Part shown: positions 9,048 through 18,141 of the stretch, one piece after another
How the letters are laid out: each line of letters begins with the position of its first letter
How positions within the stretch are numbered: position 1 is the stretch's first letter
Assembly: GCF_003076455.1 (NCBI RefSeq)
Contig: NZ_CP020918.1
Location: 310,001-374,000 of the forward strand
Reading direction: 5' to 3'
DNA: 64,000 bases
DNA from: Flavobacterium faecale
GTDB taxonomy: Bacteria > Bacteroidota > Bacteroidia > Flavobacteriales > Flavobacteriaceae
Translations under genes and position numbers: made by a program
Notes under the pieces: generated by a model
Database searches by the model: none
Seen by the model: only the letters and a program-made list of their open reading frames with translations
What the model was told of the DNA's origin: nothing

Positions 9048-11681
9048 ATGGTTAAGAAAATCGCACTAATAATTGGAGGACTCCTTCTCTTGGTAATCGG
9101 AAGTTTATTTGCAATTCCTTATTTTTTTAAAGATCAAATTAAAGCAAAAATTGCTTTAGCTATAAATGAAAAAGTTGATGCAAACGTAAGTTTCAAAGAT
9201 GCTGATTTAAGTTTATTCAAAAGTTTCCCAAATGCCACAGTGACTTTGGACTCTTTGGTAATCATCAATAAGGCACCTTTTGCGGGTGACACCTTGGTCG
9301 CTTTGGGTGAACTAAATTTAAAGATGTCTGTCAAAGAACTTTTCAAAGAAAACAATGAGGCAATAAGTATTCAAGGAATTACCAGCAAAAACGGATTGAT
9401 CAATATCATCTTCAACAAAGATGGATTAGGGAATTATGATATTGCCTTGAAAGACGACAAACCTGCTACAGACAAAGCGAGTGATCCATTGAATTTATCG
9501 ATTCAGGAATATAAGATTGAGAACTTTCAATTTCGCTACACCGACCAAGGCTCAAAAATAAAAATGGTTATTAATAGTTTAAATCATGAAGGAACAGGTG
9601 ATTTTGCAGCATCAAAATTAGATTTAAAAACCAAATCTACTGCAAAAGTTTCATTAGATATGGACAAGGTCAACTATATGAAAAATGTAGCCCTTACGTT
9701 GGATGCAGTTTTAGGAATCGATTTGGAACAAAGCAAATACACCTTTAAAGAAAACAAAGCTTTAATCAACCAATTGCCATTGGAATTTGACGGTTTTATT
9801 CAAATGGTTGAAGCCGGTCAAGTATATGATTTAAAATTTAAAACCCCAACCTCTTCCTTTAAAAATTTCTTAGGATTAATTCCGGTGGCCTACGCATCAA
9901 GTCTTGACAATGTAAAAACCACGGGAGATTTCAGCGTAGTGGGATTTGCAAAAGGAACGCTTACCGAAACAACGGTACCAAAATTCAATATCGAAATCGC
10001 ATCCAACAATGCTTCTTTTCAATATCCAGACTTACCAAAATCAGTACAACACATAGTTATTGATACTAAAATTATTAATGAAACCGGAATTTTGAACGAC
10101 ACCTATGTCAACCTAGACAAGTTATCGTTTCAAATTGATAAAGACGTATTTAATGCCAAAGCCAACATCAAAAACGTAACACAAAATGCATTGGTAGATG
10201 CAATGTTGAAAGGAACTATTAATCTTGGAAACCTATCAAAAGCCTATCCTATTAAATTGGACACACCCTTATCTGGGATTTTAAAAGCAGATGTGGAAAC
10301 TAAATTTGATATGGAATCTGTGACTAAAAGTGACTACGCAAAAATATACAATGCAGGAACTATGAGCCTTTCTGGGTTTAAATACACGGATGAAAACGGC
10401 AAAGGAATGAATATTAGTACTGCCATGGTTCAATTTAATCCTAGTCAAGTAAATTTGAAACAATTTAATGCAACAACCGGAAAAAGTGATATTGCTGTAA
10501 CTGGAATATTGGACAATTTCTATGGTTTTATATTTAAAAATCAAGAATTGAAGGGGAATTTCAGTCTAACTTCTAACCAATTGGCAGTAAGTGATTTTAT
10601 GACTACCGAAGAGCCTGCAAAAACAAGCACTGAAGCCGCTAAACCTGCTGATGCCATGAAGATTCCTGCTTTTTTAAATTGTACGCTTAGCGCAAAAGCC
10701 AATACGGTTTTGTATGACAATCTAACCCTGAAAGATGTTTCGGGTAAACTTATCGTAAAAGATGAGAAAGTTACCATGGAAAACGTGAAAACATCCATTT
10801 TTGGTGGAAGTATTGGTTTGAATGGATCAGTATCTACTAAAGGAAAAACACCTGTATTTGATATGAATCTAGGTCTAAACCAAGTAGATATTGCACAATC
10901 GTTCACGCAACTGGACATGCTGAAAAAGATTGCTCCAATTGCCGGAATCATCAATGGAAAATTAAACTCAACCATCAAATTAAACGGAAATTTAACCAAA
11001 GACATGAGTCCTGACCTTACAACCTTAACGGGTGATTTATTGGGTCAGTTGCTTTCAACTACGGTGAATTCAAGTAATTCGACATTATTGACTGCGCTTA
11101 CATCAAACATTAATTTTTTGGATTTAAGTAAAATCAATTTCAATGATTTAAAAGCAGCGGTAACATTTAAAGACGGAAAAATAAATGTTCGACCTTTTGA
11201 CATTAAGTACAAAGACATCAAGGCTACCATTGGCGGTACACATGGATTTGACCAAACGATGAATTACAATTTAAAGTTTGATGTACCAGCCAAATATTTA
11301 GGTTCAGATGCGAATGCATTAATCGCAAAATTAACTCCTGCAGATGCTGCCAAGTTAGAAAACATTCCGATTAACGCTTTGATGACCGGAAATTTTTCGA
11401 ATCCTAAAATATCGACCGACCTTAAAACGGCGGTTACCAATCTGACTAATCAATTGGTGCAACAACAGAAAGCAGCTTTGATTAGCAAGGGAACATCAAA
11501 ATTAACCGACCTGATCAATAAAAATAAAAAACCGGGAGACACTACCAAAACGGTTATCCCAACCACTAAAGCTGAGGTGCAAGAACAAGCAAAAGTAGAA
11601 GTTAAAAAACAAGCTACAAACTTACTAAAAGGCTTTTTGAATAAAAAGAAACCTGCCGAAGAGCCAAAAGCTGCCGAATAA
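9048..11681 (+). CDS. AsmA family envelope protein
   Basis: The 877-residue protein has an N-terminal transmembrane helix (about residues 4-26), then a large periplasmic part. The AsmA N-terminal signature is visible: FKDADLSLFKSFPNATVTLDSLVI, followed by repeated beta-strand segments. An AsmA C-terminal type region lies at about 600-800 (LTLKDVSGKLIVKDEKVTMENVK, then GGSIGLNG). AsmA-like proteins are thought to form long beta-grooves that move lipids between the membranes; the exact cargo here is unknown. A Lys-rich tail of about 80 residues ends the protein. It is followed by a strong terminator. Confidence 0.85.
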   Translation: MVKKIALIIGGLLLLVIGSLFAIPYFFKDQIKAKIALAINEKVDANVSFKDADLSLFKSFPNATVTLDSLVIINKAPFAGDTLVALGELNLKMSVKELFKENNEAISIQGITSKNGLINIIFNKDGLGNYDIALKDDKPATDKASDPLNLSIQEYKIENFQFRYTDQGSKIKMVINSLNHEGTGDFAASKLDLKTKSTAKVSLDMDKVNYMKNVALTLDAVLGIDLEQSKYTFKENKALINQLPLEFDGFIQMVEAGQVYDLKFKTPTSSFKNFLGLIPVAYASSLDNVKTTGDFSVVGFAKGTLTETTVPKFNIEIASNNASFQYPDLPKSVQHIVIDTKIINETGILNDTYVNLDKLSFQIDKDVFNAKANIKNVTQNALVDAMLKGTINLGNLSKAYPIKLDTPLSGILKADVETKFDMESVTKSDYAKIYNAGTMSLSGFKYTDENGKGMNISTAMVQFNPSQVNLKQFNATTGKSDIAVTGILDNFYGFIFKNQELKGNFSLTSNQLAVSDFMTTEEPAKTSTEAAKPADAMKIPAFLNCTLSAKANTVLYDNLTLKDVSGKLIVKDEKVTMENVKTSIFGGSIGLNGSVSTKGKTPVFDMNLGLNQVDIAQSFTQLDMLKKIAPIAGIINGKLNSTIKLNGNLTKDMSPDLTTLTGDLLGQLLSTTVNSSNSTLLTALTSNINFLDLSKINFNDLKAAVTFKDGKINVRPFDIKYKDIKATIGGTHGFDQTMNYNLKFDVPAKYLGSDANALIAKLTPADAAKLENIPINALMTGNFSNPKISTDLKTAVTNLTNQLVQQQKAALISKGTSKLTDLINKNKKPGDTTKTVIPTTKAEVQEQAKVEVKKQATNLLKGFLNKKKPAEEPKAAE

Positions 11682-11689
11682 AAATACAA

Positions 11690-11730
11690 AAGCCGTTTTA
11701 AGATTAAAATCTTGAAACGGCTTTTTTTTT
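11690..11730 (+). terminator. strong intrinsic terminator after the AsmA gene
   Basis: A 16-bp stem (AAGCCGTTTTAAGATT with its complement, one G-U pair) and an AA loop are followed by a nine-T run. It begins nine bases after the stop codon. Confidence 0.92.
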
Positions 11731-12002
11731 AGATTGGGTGTGAACTGAACAGCTTGGTTACTTCTTCATTTTTAGTACGACTTGCTATTGCGGGCACGGA
11801 TTGCATGTCTGAGGTAGCTGTTTTTTTTCACCATAAAAGTCATATAAGTTTTGCCTTTATGATAAACTGAATATTGAGCACTGCTGTAAATTAAAGACCA
11901 TATAAGTTTTTTTTTGCTAAGTAAAAAAGCGCTACAATCTTGTCATACTGGGAGTGTCTCACGTGAAAATTTATTAAACCATCATTATATTTAGTACAAT
12001 CT
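11731..12002. other. intergenic stretch without recognisable gene
   Basis: Between the AsmA terminator and the structured repeat I see no ORF with coding character. It holds the 8-base palindrome TCACGTGA at 11959-11966 and two copies of CATATAAGTTTT about 60 bases apart (near 11850 and 11910). Their meaning is unknown. Confidence 0.4.
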
Positions 12003-12109
12003 CGCGTGAGGGATAGAAATGGAAAGCCCGCAAACAAGTGTAGCGATAGCGAAACTTGTTGAGGACTTGCAATGTATAGCCCGACCCGCTTTTTCTGCGG
12101 GTCACGCCC
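12003..12109. repeat. structured intergenic repeat-like element with terminal inverted repeats
   Basis: The element is bounded by GCGTGA (12004-12009) and TCACGC (12102-12107), a 6-bp inverted repeat. Inside are two more hairpins: AACAAGT/ACTTGTT (12033-12060) and GACCCGC/GCGGGTC (12083-12103). It contains two AAGCCCG/TAGCCCG-like blocks. It is clearly more GC-rich than its flanks. From memory, similar sequences (gcgtgagggatag...agcccgacccg...gggtcacgccc) recur between genes in Flavobacterium genomes; I could not verify this here. A ten-base end fragment recurs at 45011-45020. It lies just 3' of the DUF2797 gene. Confidence 0.6.
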
Positions 12110-12118
12110 AAATAAAAC

Positions 12119-12913
12119 TTACACTTTCAACTGCACCACATACCCCTCAGAACCTCGGACATTAAAAACGGTATTGTCTTCAAAAATTAGATATTGGCCT
12201 TTGATTCCGGTTAGTTTTCCTTGAAAAGTGGGTGTTTTGTCTAGGCTTAAACTTTTTACTTTGGTAGGATATTGCAAAACAGGATACTCCATTTGGTATA
12301 AATCATTTTTATCTAGAACGAAATACTCGCGTGCTTCGGCTGGAATAAGCGCCTCAAGTTTCATGCGTTCTGCGATTAAATCTGCTGCTGGGACGTCATT
12401 GGTTAACATTTTGCGCCAATTGGTTTTGTCGGCATAATGATTTTTTAGGGCTACCTCGGTGATTCCGGCCAGGTAGCGGTTGGGAACTTCGATAATAGAG
12501 ATGGCTTCGTTAGCGCCTTGGTCGATCCATCGTGTGGGCACTTGGGTTTTGCGCGTTACCCCGACTTTTACCTCACTTGATAAGGCTAAATATACGATAT
12601 GCGGTTGCAACTGCACCTTTTGTTCGTAATCCAAATCACGATCAGCTACGCCAAGGTGAGCGGTACTTAGTTCGGGACGCATGATCCAATCGCCCACAGC
12701 GGCACTCGAGTAAAAACAGTCGTAACAGAATCCTTGACGAAAGATTTTCTTTTTTTTACCACAATTCAAACATTGATAGCCCACAAAACTAATTTCGATC
12801 TCTTGATTCAGGATTTGGTTCATATTTAAAAAACTATCCTCAAAAACCAAATAGTACTGAATAGGATTTCCGAATTCTGTTTGCATTTTGGTAAGTACGC
12901 CTTCGTATGTCAT
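12119..12913 (-). CDS. DUF2797 family protein with N-terminal zinc-ribbon-like motif
   Basis: The 264-residue protein matches the DUF2797 family. It has a Cys cluster (CLNCGK then CYDCF, about residues 47-69) that probably binds zinc. The conserved core is HIVYLALSSEVKVGVTRKTQ, PTRWIDQGA, and RYLAGITEVALKNHYADKTNWRKML, a pattern that resembles a GIY-YIG-like fold. No activity is known. The gene is alone on its strand; the structured repeat element lies immediately downstream, where it could end or process the transcript. Confidence 0.8.
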   Translation of the reverse strand: MTYEGVLTKMQTEFGNPIQYYLVFEDSFLNMNQILNQEIEISFVGYQCLNCGKKKKIFRQGFCYDCFYSSAAVGDWIMRPELSTAHLGVADRDLDYEQKVQLQPHIVYLALSSEVKVGVTRKTQVPTRWIDQGANEAISIIEVPNRYLAGITEVALKNHYADKTNWRKMLTNDVPAADLIAERMKLEALIPAEAREYFVLDKNDLYQMEYPVLQYPTKVKSLSLDKTPTFQGKLTGIKGQYLIFEDNTVFNVRGSEGYVVQLKV

Positions 12914-12962
12914 AACACTATAGGATTTTTAAAATTTAGGATTTTATATATAATAATTTTAG

Positions 12963-12970
12963 TATTTTTG
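12963..12970 (+). promoter_or_regulatory. -7 box upstream of the GH3-family gene
   Basis: TATTTTTG matches TAnnTTTG. It lies 76 bases before the preferred ATG at 13046 of the GH3-family gene. No clear -33 TTG is visible. Confidence 0.35.
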
Positions 12971-13045
12971 ATACCGCTGTAAAATTAGCATTTGTTGACC
13001 GATATTCAAATCCTAATTCAAAAATCCTTAAATTACAATCAAAAA

Positions 13046-14572
13046 ATGCCGCTAACCATCATCAATTCATTTGCTTCTTGGGTTTTAAAACAACGCATTC
13101 ATCAAATTGAGCTTTTCTTGAAGTATCCTAATGAGGTTCAGGAAGAGTTACTTATGGACTTGATCCAGTCAGCACGCTATACTGAAGTTGGCAGAAAATA
13201 TGGATTTGACTCTATCTTGTCTTACAAAACATTTTGTGATCGCGTCCCTGTGTGTACATACGAAGAGATTCAGCCCATGATTGAGCGCACACGTAATGGG
13301 GAACAAAATTTATTTTGGAATACCCATATCAAATGGTTTGCAAAATCAAGCGGTACAACCAATGCCAAAAGCAAATTTATACCCGTAAGCAATGAAGCGC
13401 TAGATGGTTGCCATTACAACGGTAGTAAAGATTTGTTGTGTATGTACTTGAACAACAACGAAAACTCAGAGATGTTTTTGGGCAAAAGTTTGCGCCTGGG
13501 TGGTAGCTCACAAATTTATGAGAATAACAACAGCTTCTTTGGGGATTTATCGGCGATTTTGATCGAAAACATGCCTATTTGGGCCGAATTCAGTAGTACG
13601 CCAAATAGCAAAATTTCGTTAATGAGCCATTGGGAAACAAAAATTGCTGCCATCATTAACGAAACCAAAAATGAAAATGTGACTAGTTTTGCTGGTGTAC
13701 CTTCTTGGATGTTGGTTTTAATGAATAGAATGCTCGAAGAAACCGGCAAAGGAAATCTATTTGAGATCTGGCCGAACCTGGAAGTTTATTTTCATGGCGG
13801 TGTAAGTTTTGAGCCTTACCGTGAACAATACAAAAATATTCTTCCGAAAAACGATTTTAAATATTACGAAATATACAATGCCTCTGAAGGTTTTTTTGCC
13901 ATTCAGGATTTAAATTATTCTGACGAATTATTACTGATGTTGGATTATGGTATTTTTTATGAATTTATACCAATGGATGTCTTTGGCACCGAAAACCAAA
14001 AAGCCATTCGATTGGTGGATGTCGAATTGAACAAAAATTATGCAATTGTAATTACCACCAATTCTGGTTTGTGGCGTTATCTGATTGGCGACACCATTCG
14101 TTTTACCTCTTTGAGTCCGTTTAGGATTAAAGTAACGGGGCGTACAAAGCACCATATTAACGTCTTTGGCGAAGAATTGATGATCGAAAATACAGACAAA
14201 GCCCTAGCCCAAGCCTGTAAAGCAATGCAGTGTGAAATGATCGATTATACGGTTGCACCCGTTTTCATGAAAGACAGAGAAAAAGGAGCACATGAGTGGA
14301 TGATTGAGTTTAAAACGCCTCCTCAGGACTTGGAACGCTTTAGAACTATTTTGGACGAAAGCCTGCAAAACATCAATTCTGACTACGAGGCCAAACGTCA
14401 CAATAATATGACTTTGAATCCACTAACAATTAATGTAGCTCGCAAGAATTTATTTTATGATTGGCTCAAAGACCGTGACAAACTAGGAGGTCAACATAAA
14501 ATTCCGCGTTTGTCAAATAGTCGTGATTATTTGGAGCAATTAATAAACATGCAAGTTAAAGCTACTGTATAA
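13046..14572 (+). CDS. GH3 auxin-responsive promoter family protein (acyl-adenylate/amide synthetase-like)
   Basis: GH3 proteins belong to the ANL superfamily and, in plants, conjugate amino acids to acyl acids through an adenylate. Bacterial members are common in Bacteroidetes but their substrate is unknown. The nucleotide-binding motif KSSGTTNAKSKFIPVS is present near residue 105, with YNASEGFFAIQD, the NSGLWRYLIGDTIRF motif and KVTGRTKHHINVFGEE further on. The frame is open from a TTG at 12992, but the ATG at 13046 gives (M)PLTIINSFASWVLKQR, the typical start, and 508 residues. Confidence 0.87.
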   Translation: MPLTIINSFASWVLKQRIHQIELFLKYPNEVQEELLMDLIQSARYTEVGRKYGFDSILSYKTFCDRVPVCTYEEIQPMIERTRNGEQNLFWNTHIKWFAKSSGTTNAKSKFIPVSNEALDGCHYNGSKDLLCMYLNNNENSEMFLGKSLRLGGSSQIYENNNSFFGDLSAILIENMPIWAEFSSTPNSKISLMSHWETKIAAIINETKNENVTSFAGVPSWMLVLMNRMLEETGKGNLFEIWPNLEVYFHGGVSFEPYREQYKNILPKNDFKYYEIYNASEGFFAIQDLNYSDELLLMLDYGIFYEFIPMDVFGTENQKAIRLVDVELNKNYAIVITTNSGLWRYLIGDTIRFTSLSPFRIKVTGRTKHHINVFGEELMIENTDKALAQACKAMQCEMIDYTVAPVFMKDREKGAHEWMIEFKTPPQDLERFRTILDESLQNINSDYEAKRHNNMTLNPLTINVARKNLFYDWLKDRDKLGGQHKIPRLSNSRDYLEQLINMQVKATV

Positions 14573-14583
14573 AAATAGTACTT

Positions 14584-14674
14584 AATGATTTTTGATTTCT
14601 TTAAATTGATTTTTGACCTTTGACTTTTGACCTTTGATTTTTGACCTTTGATTCTTGATTTTTGATTTTTGAAA
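14584..14674. repeat. phased array of thirteen 7-bp units, consensus TTTGAYY
   Basis: Thirteen consecutive heptamers stay in register. Nine of them, from 14612 to 14674, are nearly perfect: TTTGACC, TTTGACT, TTTGACC, TTTGATT, TTTGACC, TTTGATT, CTTGATT, TTTGATT, TTTGAAA. The four upstream units are more degenerate. The array fills the gap between the stop codon of the GH3-family gene and the terminator of serB. Confidence 0.85.
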
Positions 14675-14693
14675 ATCCCTCAAATTTGTATTT

Positions 14694-14738
14694 CATCAAA
14701 AAAAAAAAAAACGGTAGCACAATAAAGCACTACCGTTT
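14694..14738 (-). terminator. intrinsic terminator after serB
   Basis: AAACGGTAG and CTACCGTTT (14709-14738) form the stem. On the minus strand the hairpin is followed by a T run of over ten bases (the A run on the plus strand). It lies 21 bases beyond the serB stop codon. Confidence 0.85.
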
Positions 14739-14759
14739 GAATATATTTAGTTATAAATA

Positions 14760-15998
14760 TTAGATCTCATCCATCATATCAATGTGTCTATCGTGGTATC
14801 CTAATAAGTATAGCACACCATCTAATCCTAGACTAGAGATAGACGTCTCAGCACTTTCTTTTACTGTTGGTTTGGCATGAAACGCAATTCCTAATCCCGC
14901 AAGATTGATCATTGGTAAATCATTGGCTCCATCACCTACTGCAATCGTTTGATTGATATGTATTCCTTCTTTCTCTGCAATCTCCTTCAAGTATTGTGCT
15001 TTCTTTTTACCGTCTACAATTTCGCCTAGATAGTTACCCGTAAGTTTTCCGTCTTTAATTTCTAATTGGTTGGCGTGAACGTAATCAATTCCTAATTCTT
15101 TTTGCAGGTATTCGCCAAAGTAGGTAAATCCACCAGATAAGATTGCTGTTTTGTAACCATAATATTTAAGCGCTTTCATCAAACGATGTGCACCTTTTGT
15201 GATAGGCAAATTGATTGCTACATTGCGCAAAACATCTTCGCTAAGTCCTTCTAGCAAGGCCATTCGCTTTTTAAAACTTTCGTTAAAATCGATTTCACCA
15301 TTCATAGCCGATTCAGTAATGGCGCGTACTTGCTCACCTACTCCGTTTAAATCTGCCAATTCGTCAATAACTTCTGTTTGAATCAAAGTTGAATCCATAT
15401 CAAAGCAAACCAAACGTCTGTTTCTTCTATAAATCGTATCTTCTTGAAAAGAAATATCGACATCCAAAGCTCTAGAAGTCTCCATGAAACTAGCCGTCAT
15501 TGCTTTTTTGTTGACAATATCTCCCGACACAGACAACTGCACGCAAGAGCGAGGATATTCTTCAATATCAATAACCGATGTTCTTCCGGTTAATCTTTTG
15601 ATCGAATCAATATTCAAATGTTGATCAGACATGATTTTGGTCACCGCTGCGATTTGTTTGGCCGCCAATTTTTCACCAAGAATATTAATGATGTAGCGTT
15701 GCTTGGACTGGGTTTTTACCCAACTCTCATAATCACTGATCGAAATCGGAATGAATTTTACTTTGATTCCGAGTTCATATCCTTTGAACAACAAGTCTTT
15801 CAACACGGGAGCCGAACAAGAGCCTGCTTTTATTTCGAATAAAATCCCCAAGGATAAAGTATCATGAATATCTGCTTGCCCTATATCTAAAATAATTGCA
15901 TCATAAGTAGCCAAAACTGATGTTAACCCTGCGGTAACCCCTGGTTTGTCTTGACCTGAAACTTTTAATAAAATAATCTCCTTATCTTCTATTGCCAT
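14760..15998 (-). CDS. serB: phosphoserine phosphatase with N-terminal ACT-like domains
   Basis: The enzyme dephosphorylates phosphoserine in the last step of serine synthesis. The 412 residues contain two ACT-like regulatory regions (about 5-90, with KVSGQDKPGVTAGLT, and about 100-185), then a HAD phosphatase domain. HAD motif I is CFDMDSTLIQTE with nucleophile Asp200 and Asp202, and the cap begins EVIDELADLNGVG. Motif II is the Ser of LSGGFTYF, and motif III is AVGDGANDLPMI. The ACT domains suggest amino-acid feedback, as in other long SerB proteins. It ends at a strong terminator and starts 126 bases after clpX on the same strand. Confidence 0.93.
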   Translation of the reverse strand: MAIEDKEIILLKVSGQDKPGVTAGLTSVLATYDAIILDIGQADIHDTLSLGILFEIKAGSCSAPVLKDLLFKGYELGIKVKFIPISISDYESWVKTQSKQRYIINILGEKLAAKQIAAVTKIMSDQHLNIDSIKRLTGRTSVIDIEEYPRSCVQLSVSGDIVNKKAMTASFMETSRALDVDISFQEDTIYRRNRRLVCFDMDSTLIQTEVIDELADLNGVGEQVRAITESAMNGEIDFNESFKKRMALLEGLSEDVLRNVAINLPITKGAHRLMKALKYYGYKTAILSGGFTYFGEYLQKELGIDYVHANQLEIKDGKLTGNYLGEIVDGKKKAQYLKEIAEKEGIHINQTIAVGDGANDLPMINLAGLGIAFHAKPTVKESAETSISSLGLDGVLYLLGYHDRHIDMMDEI

Positions 15999-16106
15999 TT
16001 TATTTATCTATTGATTACGTTTGAACAAAAATCGGTAATCTAATGTTTATAAAAAAGGATAATCACCGATATTTTAAGAACAAAACAAATACATATTGTT
16101 GGAAAA

Positions 16107-16144
16107 CAAAAAAACCTGCTCCAATGAAGGAGCAGGTTTTTTTA
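16107..16144 (-). terminator. intrinsic terminator after clpX
   Basis: AACCTGCTCC and GGAGCAGGTT (16113-16138) form a 10-bp stem with T runs on both strands, so it can act in both directions. On the minus strand it separates clpX from serB. Confidence 0.88.
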
Positions 16145-16162
16145 TAGTTTTTATATTAATCG

Positions 16163-17395
16163 TTAAGAAGCGATCTCTAAACGTTTCAATAAATTTTTAT
16201 TCAACGTCTCTTGAGCATAGTCTTTGTCAATTTCTAACACCTTGTTTTCAGAACTTGGAAGTTCGTACATGGCATCTGTCAAAATTGCTTCACAAAGAGA
16301 ACGCAATCCACGAGCTCCTAATTTATATTCTAATGCTTTGTCAACAATAAAATCTAATGCTTCGTCTGTGATTGAAAATTCAACCTCATCCATCATGAAT
16401 AACTTTTGATACTGCTTGATCAATGCGTTTTTTGGCTGTGTCAAGATGGATCTTAAAGTCGCTCTGTCCAAAGGATCCATATGTGTAAGCACTGGTAAAC
16501 GACCAATGATTTCTGGAATCAATCCAAAATCTTTGATATCTTTTGGAATGATGTATTGCAATAAATTGTCTTTGTCGATATTGTCTTCATTTTTTGAAGT
16601 CGAATATCCTACTGCTTGACGGTTCAAACGTTTCGAAATAATTCTTTCGATTCCGTCAAAAGCACCACCAGCGATAAACAAGATATCTTGTGTGTTTACC
16701 TCAACAAATTTTTGGTCTGGGTGTTTACGCCCACCTTTTGGAGGTACGTTTACTACTGTTCCTTCCAATAATTTAAGCAAAGCTTGTTGCACACCTTCAC
16801 CAGAAACGTCACGAGTAATAGACGGGTTATCACTTTTACGAGCAATTTTATCAATTTCGTCAATAAAAACGATTCCGCGTTCGGCTTTGGCAACGTCATA
16901 ATCTGCTGCTTGAAGTAAACGTGTCAAAATACTCTCTACATCTTCTCCAACATAACCAGCTTCTGTCAATACGGTAGCATCTACGATTGCCAAAGGAACA
17001 TCTAACATTTTTGCGATAGTTTTGGCTACCAATGTTTTTCCTGTTCCTGTTTGTCCCACCATGATGATGTTACTTTTTTCGATCTCTACCTCATCGTCTT
17101 GTTGCTGTTGCATCAAACGTTTGTAATGGTTATAGACTGCTACAGACATTACTTTTTTGGTTTGATCTTGCCCGATAACATATTGATCTAGAAAAGCTCT
17201 AATTTCTTTTGGCTTTTGCAAAATTAAATCTCCTACAGTATTCGCTCCTTTTCCAGATTTAATCTCCTCTAGCACTATGCCATGCGCTTGCTCGATACAT
17301 TTGTCACATATGTGCGCATCGATACCTGCAATAAGCAAATTGGTTTCAGGCTTTTTTCGTCCACAAAATGAACATTCTAATTTTTCTTTTGCCAT
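16163..17395 (-). CDS. clpX: ATP-dependent Clp protease ATP-binding subunit ClpX
   Basis: ClpX is the AAA+ unfoldase that feeds substrates into ClpP. The 410 residues include the N-terminal zinc-binding domain (Cys8, Cys11, Cys30, Cys33), Walker A GQTGTGKT at 114-121, Walker B IVFIDEID, the pore-loop region after [10 protein letters not shown], and the sensor/C-terminal domain ending near LGARGLRSL. An IGF-type loop for ClpP docking is expected; the sequence here reads IDGIERI in the [10 protein letters not shown] segment, which belongs to the core. It follows clpP by 71 bases on the same strand, with a hairpin between them. Confidence 0.96.
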   Translation of the reverse strand: MAKEKLECSFCGRKKPETNLLIAGIDAHICDKCIEQAHGIVLEEIKSGKGANTVGDLILQKPKEIRAFLDQYVIGQDQTKKVMSVAVYNHYKRLMQQQQDDEVEIEKSNIIMVGQTGTGKTLVAKTIAKMLDVPLAIVDATVLTEAGYVGEDVESILTRLLQAADYDVAKAERGIVFIDEIDKIARKSDNPSITRDVSGEGVQQALLKLLEGTVVNVPPKGGRKHPDQKFVEVNTQDILFIAGGAFDGIERIISKRLNRQAVGYSTSKNEDNIDKDNLLQYIIPKDIKDFGLIPEIIGRLPVLTHMDPLDRATLRSILTQPKNALIKQYQKLFMMDEVEFSITDEALDFIVDKALEYKLGARGLRSLCEAILTDAMYELPSSENKVLEIDKDYAQETLNKNLLKRLEIAS

Positions 17396-17418
17396 TCTTT
17401 TATAGTTTTCAGTCTCGG

Positions 17419-17453
17419 TTTACAGTCACAGTATTGAACACTGTGACTGTAAA
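17419..17453. repeat. 13-bp-stem hairpin between clpP and clpX
   Basis: TTTACAGTCACAG (17419-17431) and CTGTGACTGTAAA (17441-17453) are perfect inverted repeats around a nine-base loop. No T run follows on the minus strand, so it does not look like a simple terminator. It could be an RNA-processing or stability element that adjusts clpX relative to clpP. Confidence 0.75.
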
Positions 17454-17466
17454 CTGCAAACTGATT

Positions 17467-18141
17467 TTATCCTCTTCTCAATACTTCGTCAATCATTCCG
17501 TATTCTTTTGCTTCGTCAGCAATCATCCAGTAATCACGCTCGCTATCAGTATGTACTTTATCAAAAGTTTGACCTGAATGGTGAGAGATAATTTTGTATA
17601 ATTCATCTTTCAACTTCAACATTTCGCGTAAGTTGATTTCCATGTCTGTAGCCACACCTTGTGCTCCTCCAGATGGTTGGTGAATCATTACTCTTGAATG
17701 TGGTAAAGCCGAACGTTTTCCTTCTGCTCCTGCACATAAAAGTACTGCTCCCATAGAAGCCGCCATACCTGTACAAATAGTAGCAACGTCTGGTTTGATG
17801 TACTGCATCGTGTCATAAATACCTAATCCTGCATATACGCTTCCTCCTGGAGAGTTCAAGTAAATTTGGATATCCTTAGAAGCATCTGCGCTTTCTAAAA
17901 ACAATAGTTGTGCTTGTACGATGTTCGCAATTTGATCATCAATACCTGTTCCTAGAAAAATAATTCTGTCCATCATTAATCTAGAAAAAACATCTAGTTG
18001 TGAGATATTCAATTGACGTTCTTCAATAATATAAGGAGTCATATTGGTAGGATTCATAGCAGCAATGATTTTATCATAATACATTGCGTTGACTCCTTGG
18101 TGCTTTGTAGCAAATTTTTTAAATTCTTTACCGTAGTTCAT
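17467..18141 (-). CDS. clpP: ATP-dependent Clp protease proteolytic subunit ClpP
   Basis: ClpP forms the double-ring serine protease chamber of ClpXP. The 224-residue protein has the full catalytic signature: Ser129 in GMAASMGAVLL and His154 in MIHQPSGGAQG, with Asp expected near residue 205. IYLNSPGGSVYAGLGIYD is the handle/active-site strand. The N-terminal extension of about 30 residues before the core is a propeptide-like region typical of this family. It lies between tig and clpX, the classical order. Confidence 0.96.
   Translation of the reverse strand: MNYGKEFKKFATKHQGVNAMYYDKIIAAMNPTNMTPYIIEERQLNISQLDVFSRLMMDRIIFLGTGIDDQIANIVQAQLLFLESADASKDIQIYLNSPGGSVYAGLGIYDTMQYIKPDVATICTGMAASMGAVLLCAGAEGKRSALPHSRVMIHQPSGGAQGVATDMEINLREMLKLKDELYKIISHHSGQTFDKVHTDSERDYWMIADEAKEYGMIDEVLRRG

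Noticed and set aside
10541..11005. 154-residue minus-strand ORF
   Set aside because: It lies entirely within the AsmA-family gene and shows no domain features; it is a shadow of the coding bias.
12992..13045. Longer N-terminus of the GH3-family protein
   Set aside because: It begins at TTG and adds 18 residues not seen in this family; the ATG at 13046 gives the typical beginning.
14584..14674. Possible CRISPR array
   Set aside because: The units are only 7 bases and directly adjacent, with no spacers and no cas genes in the window.
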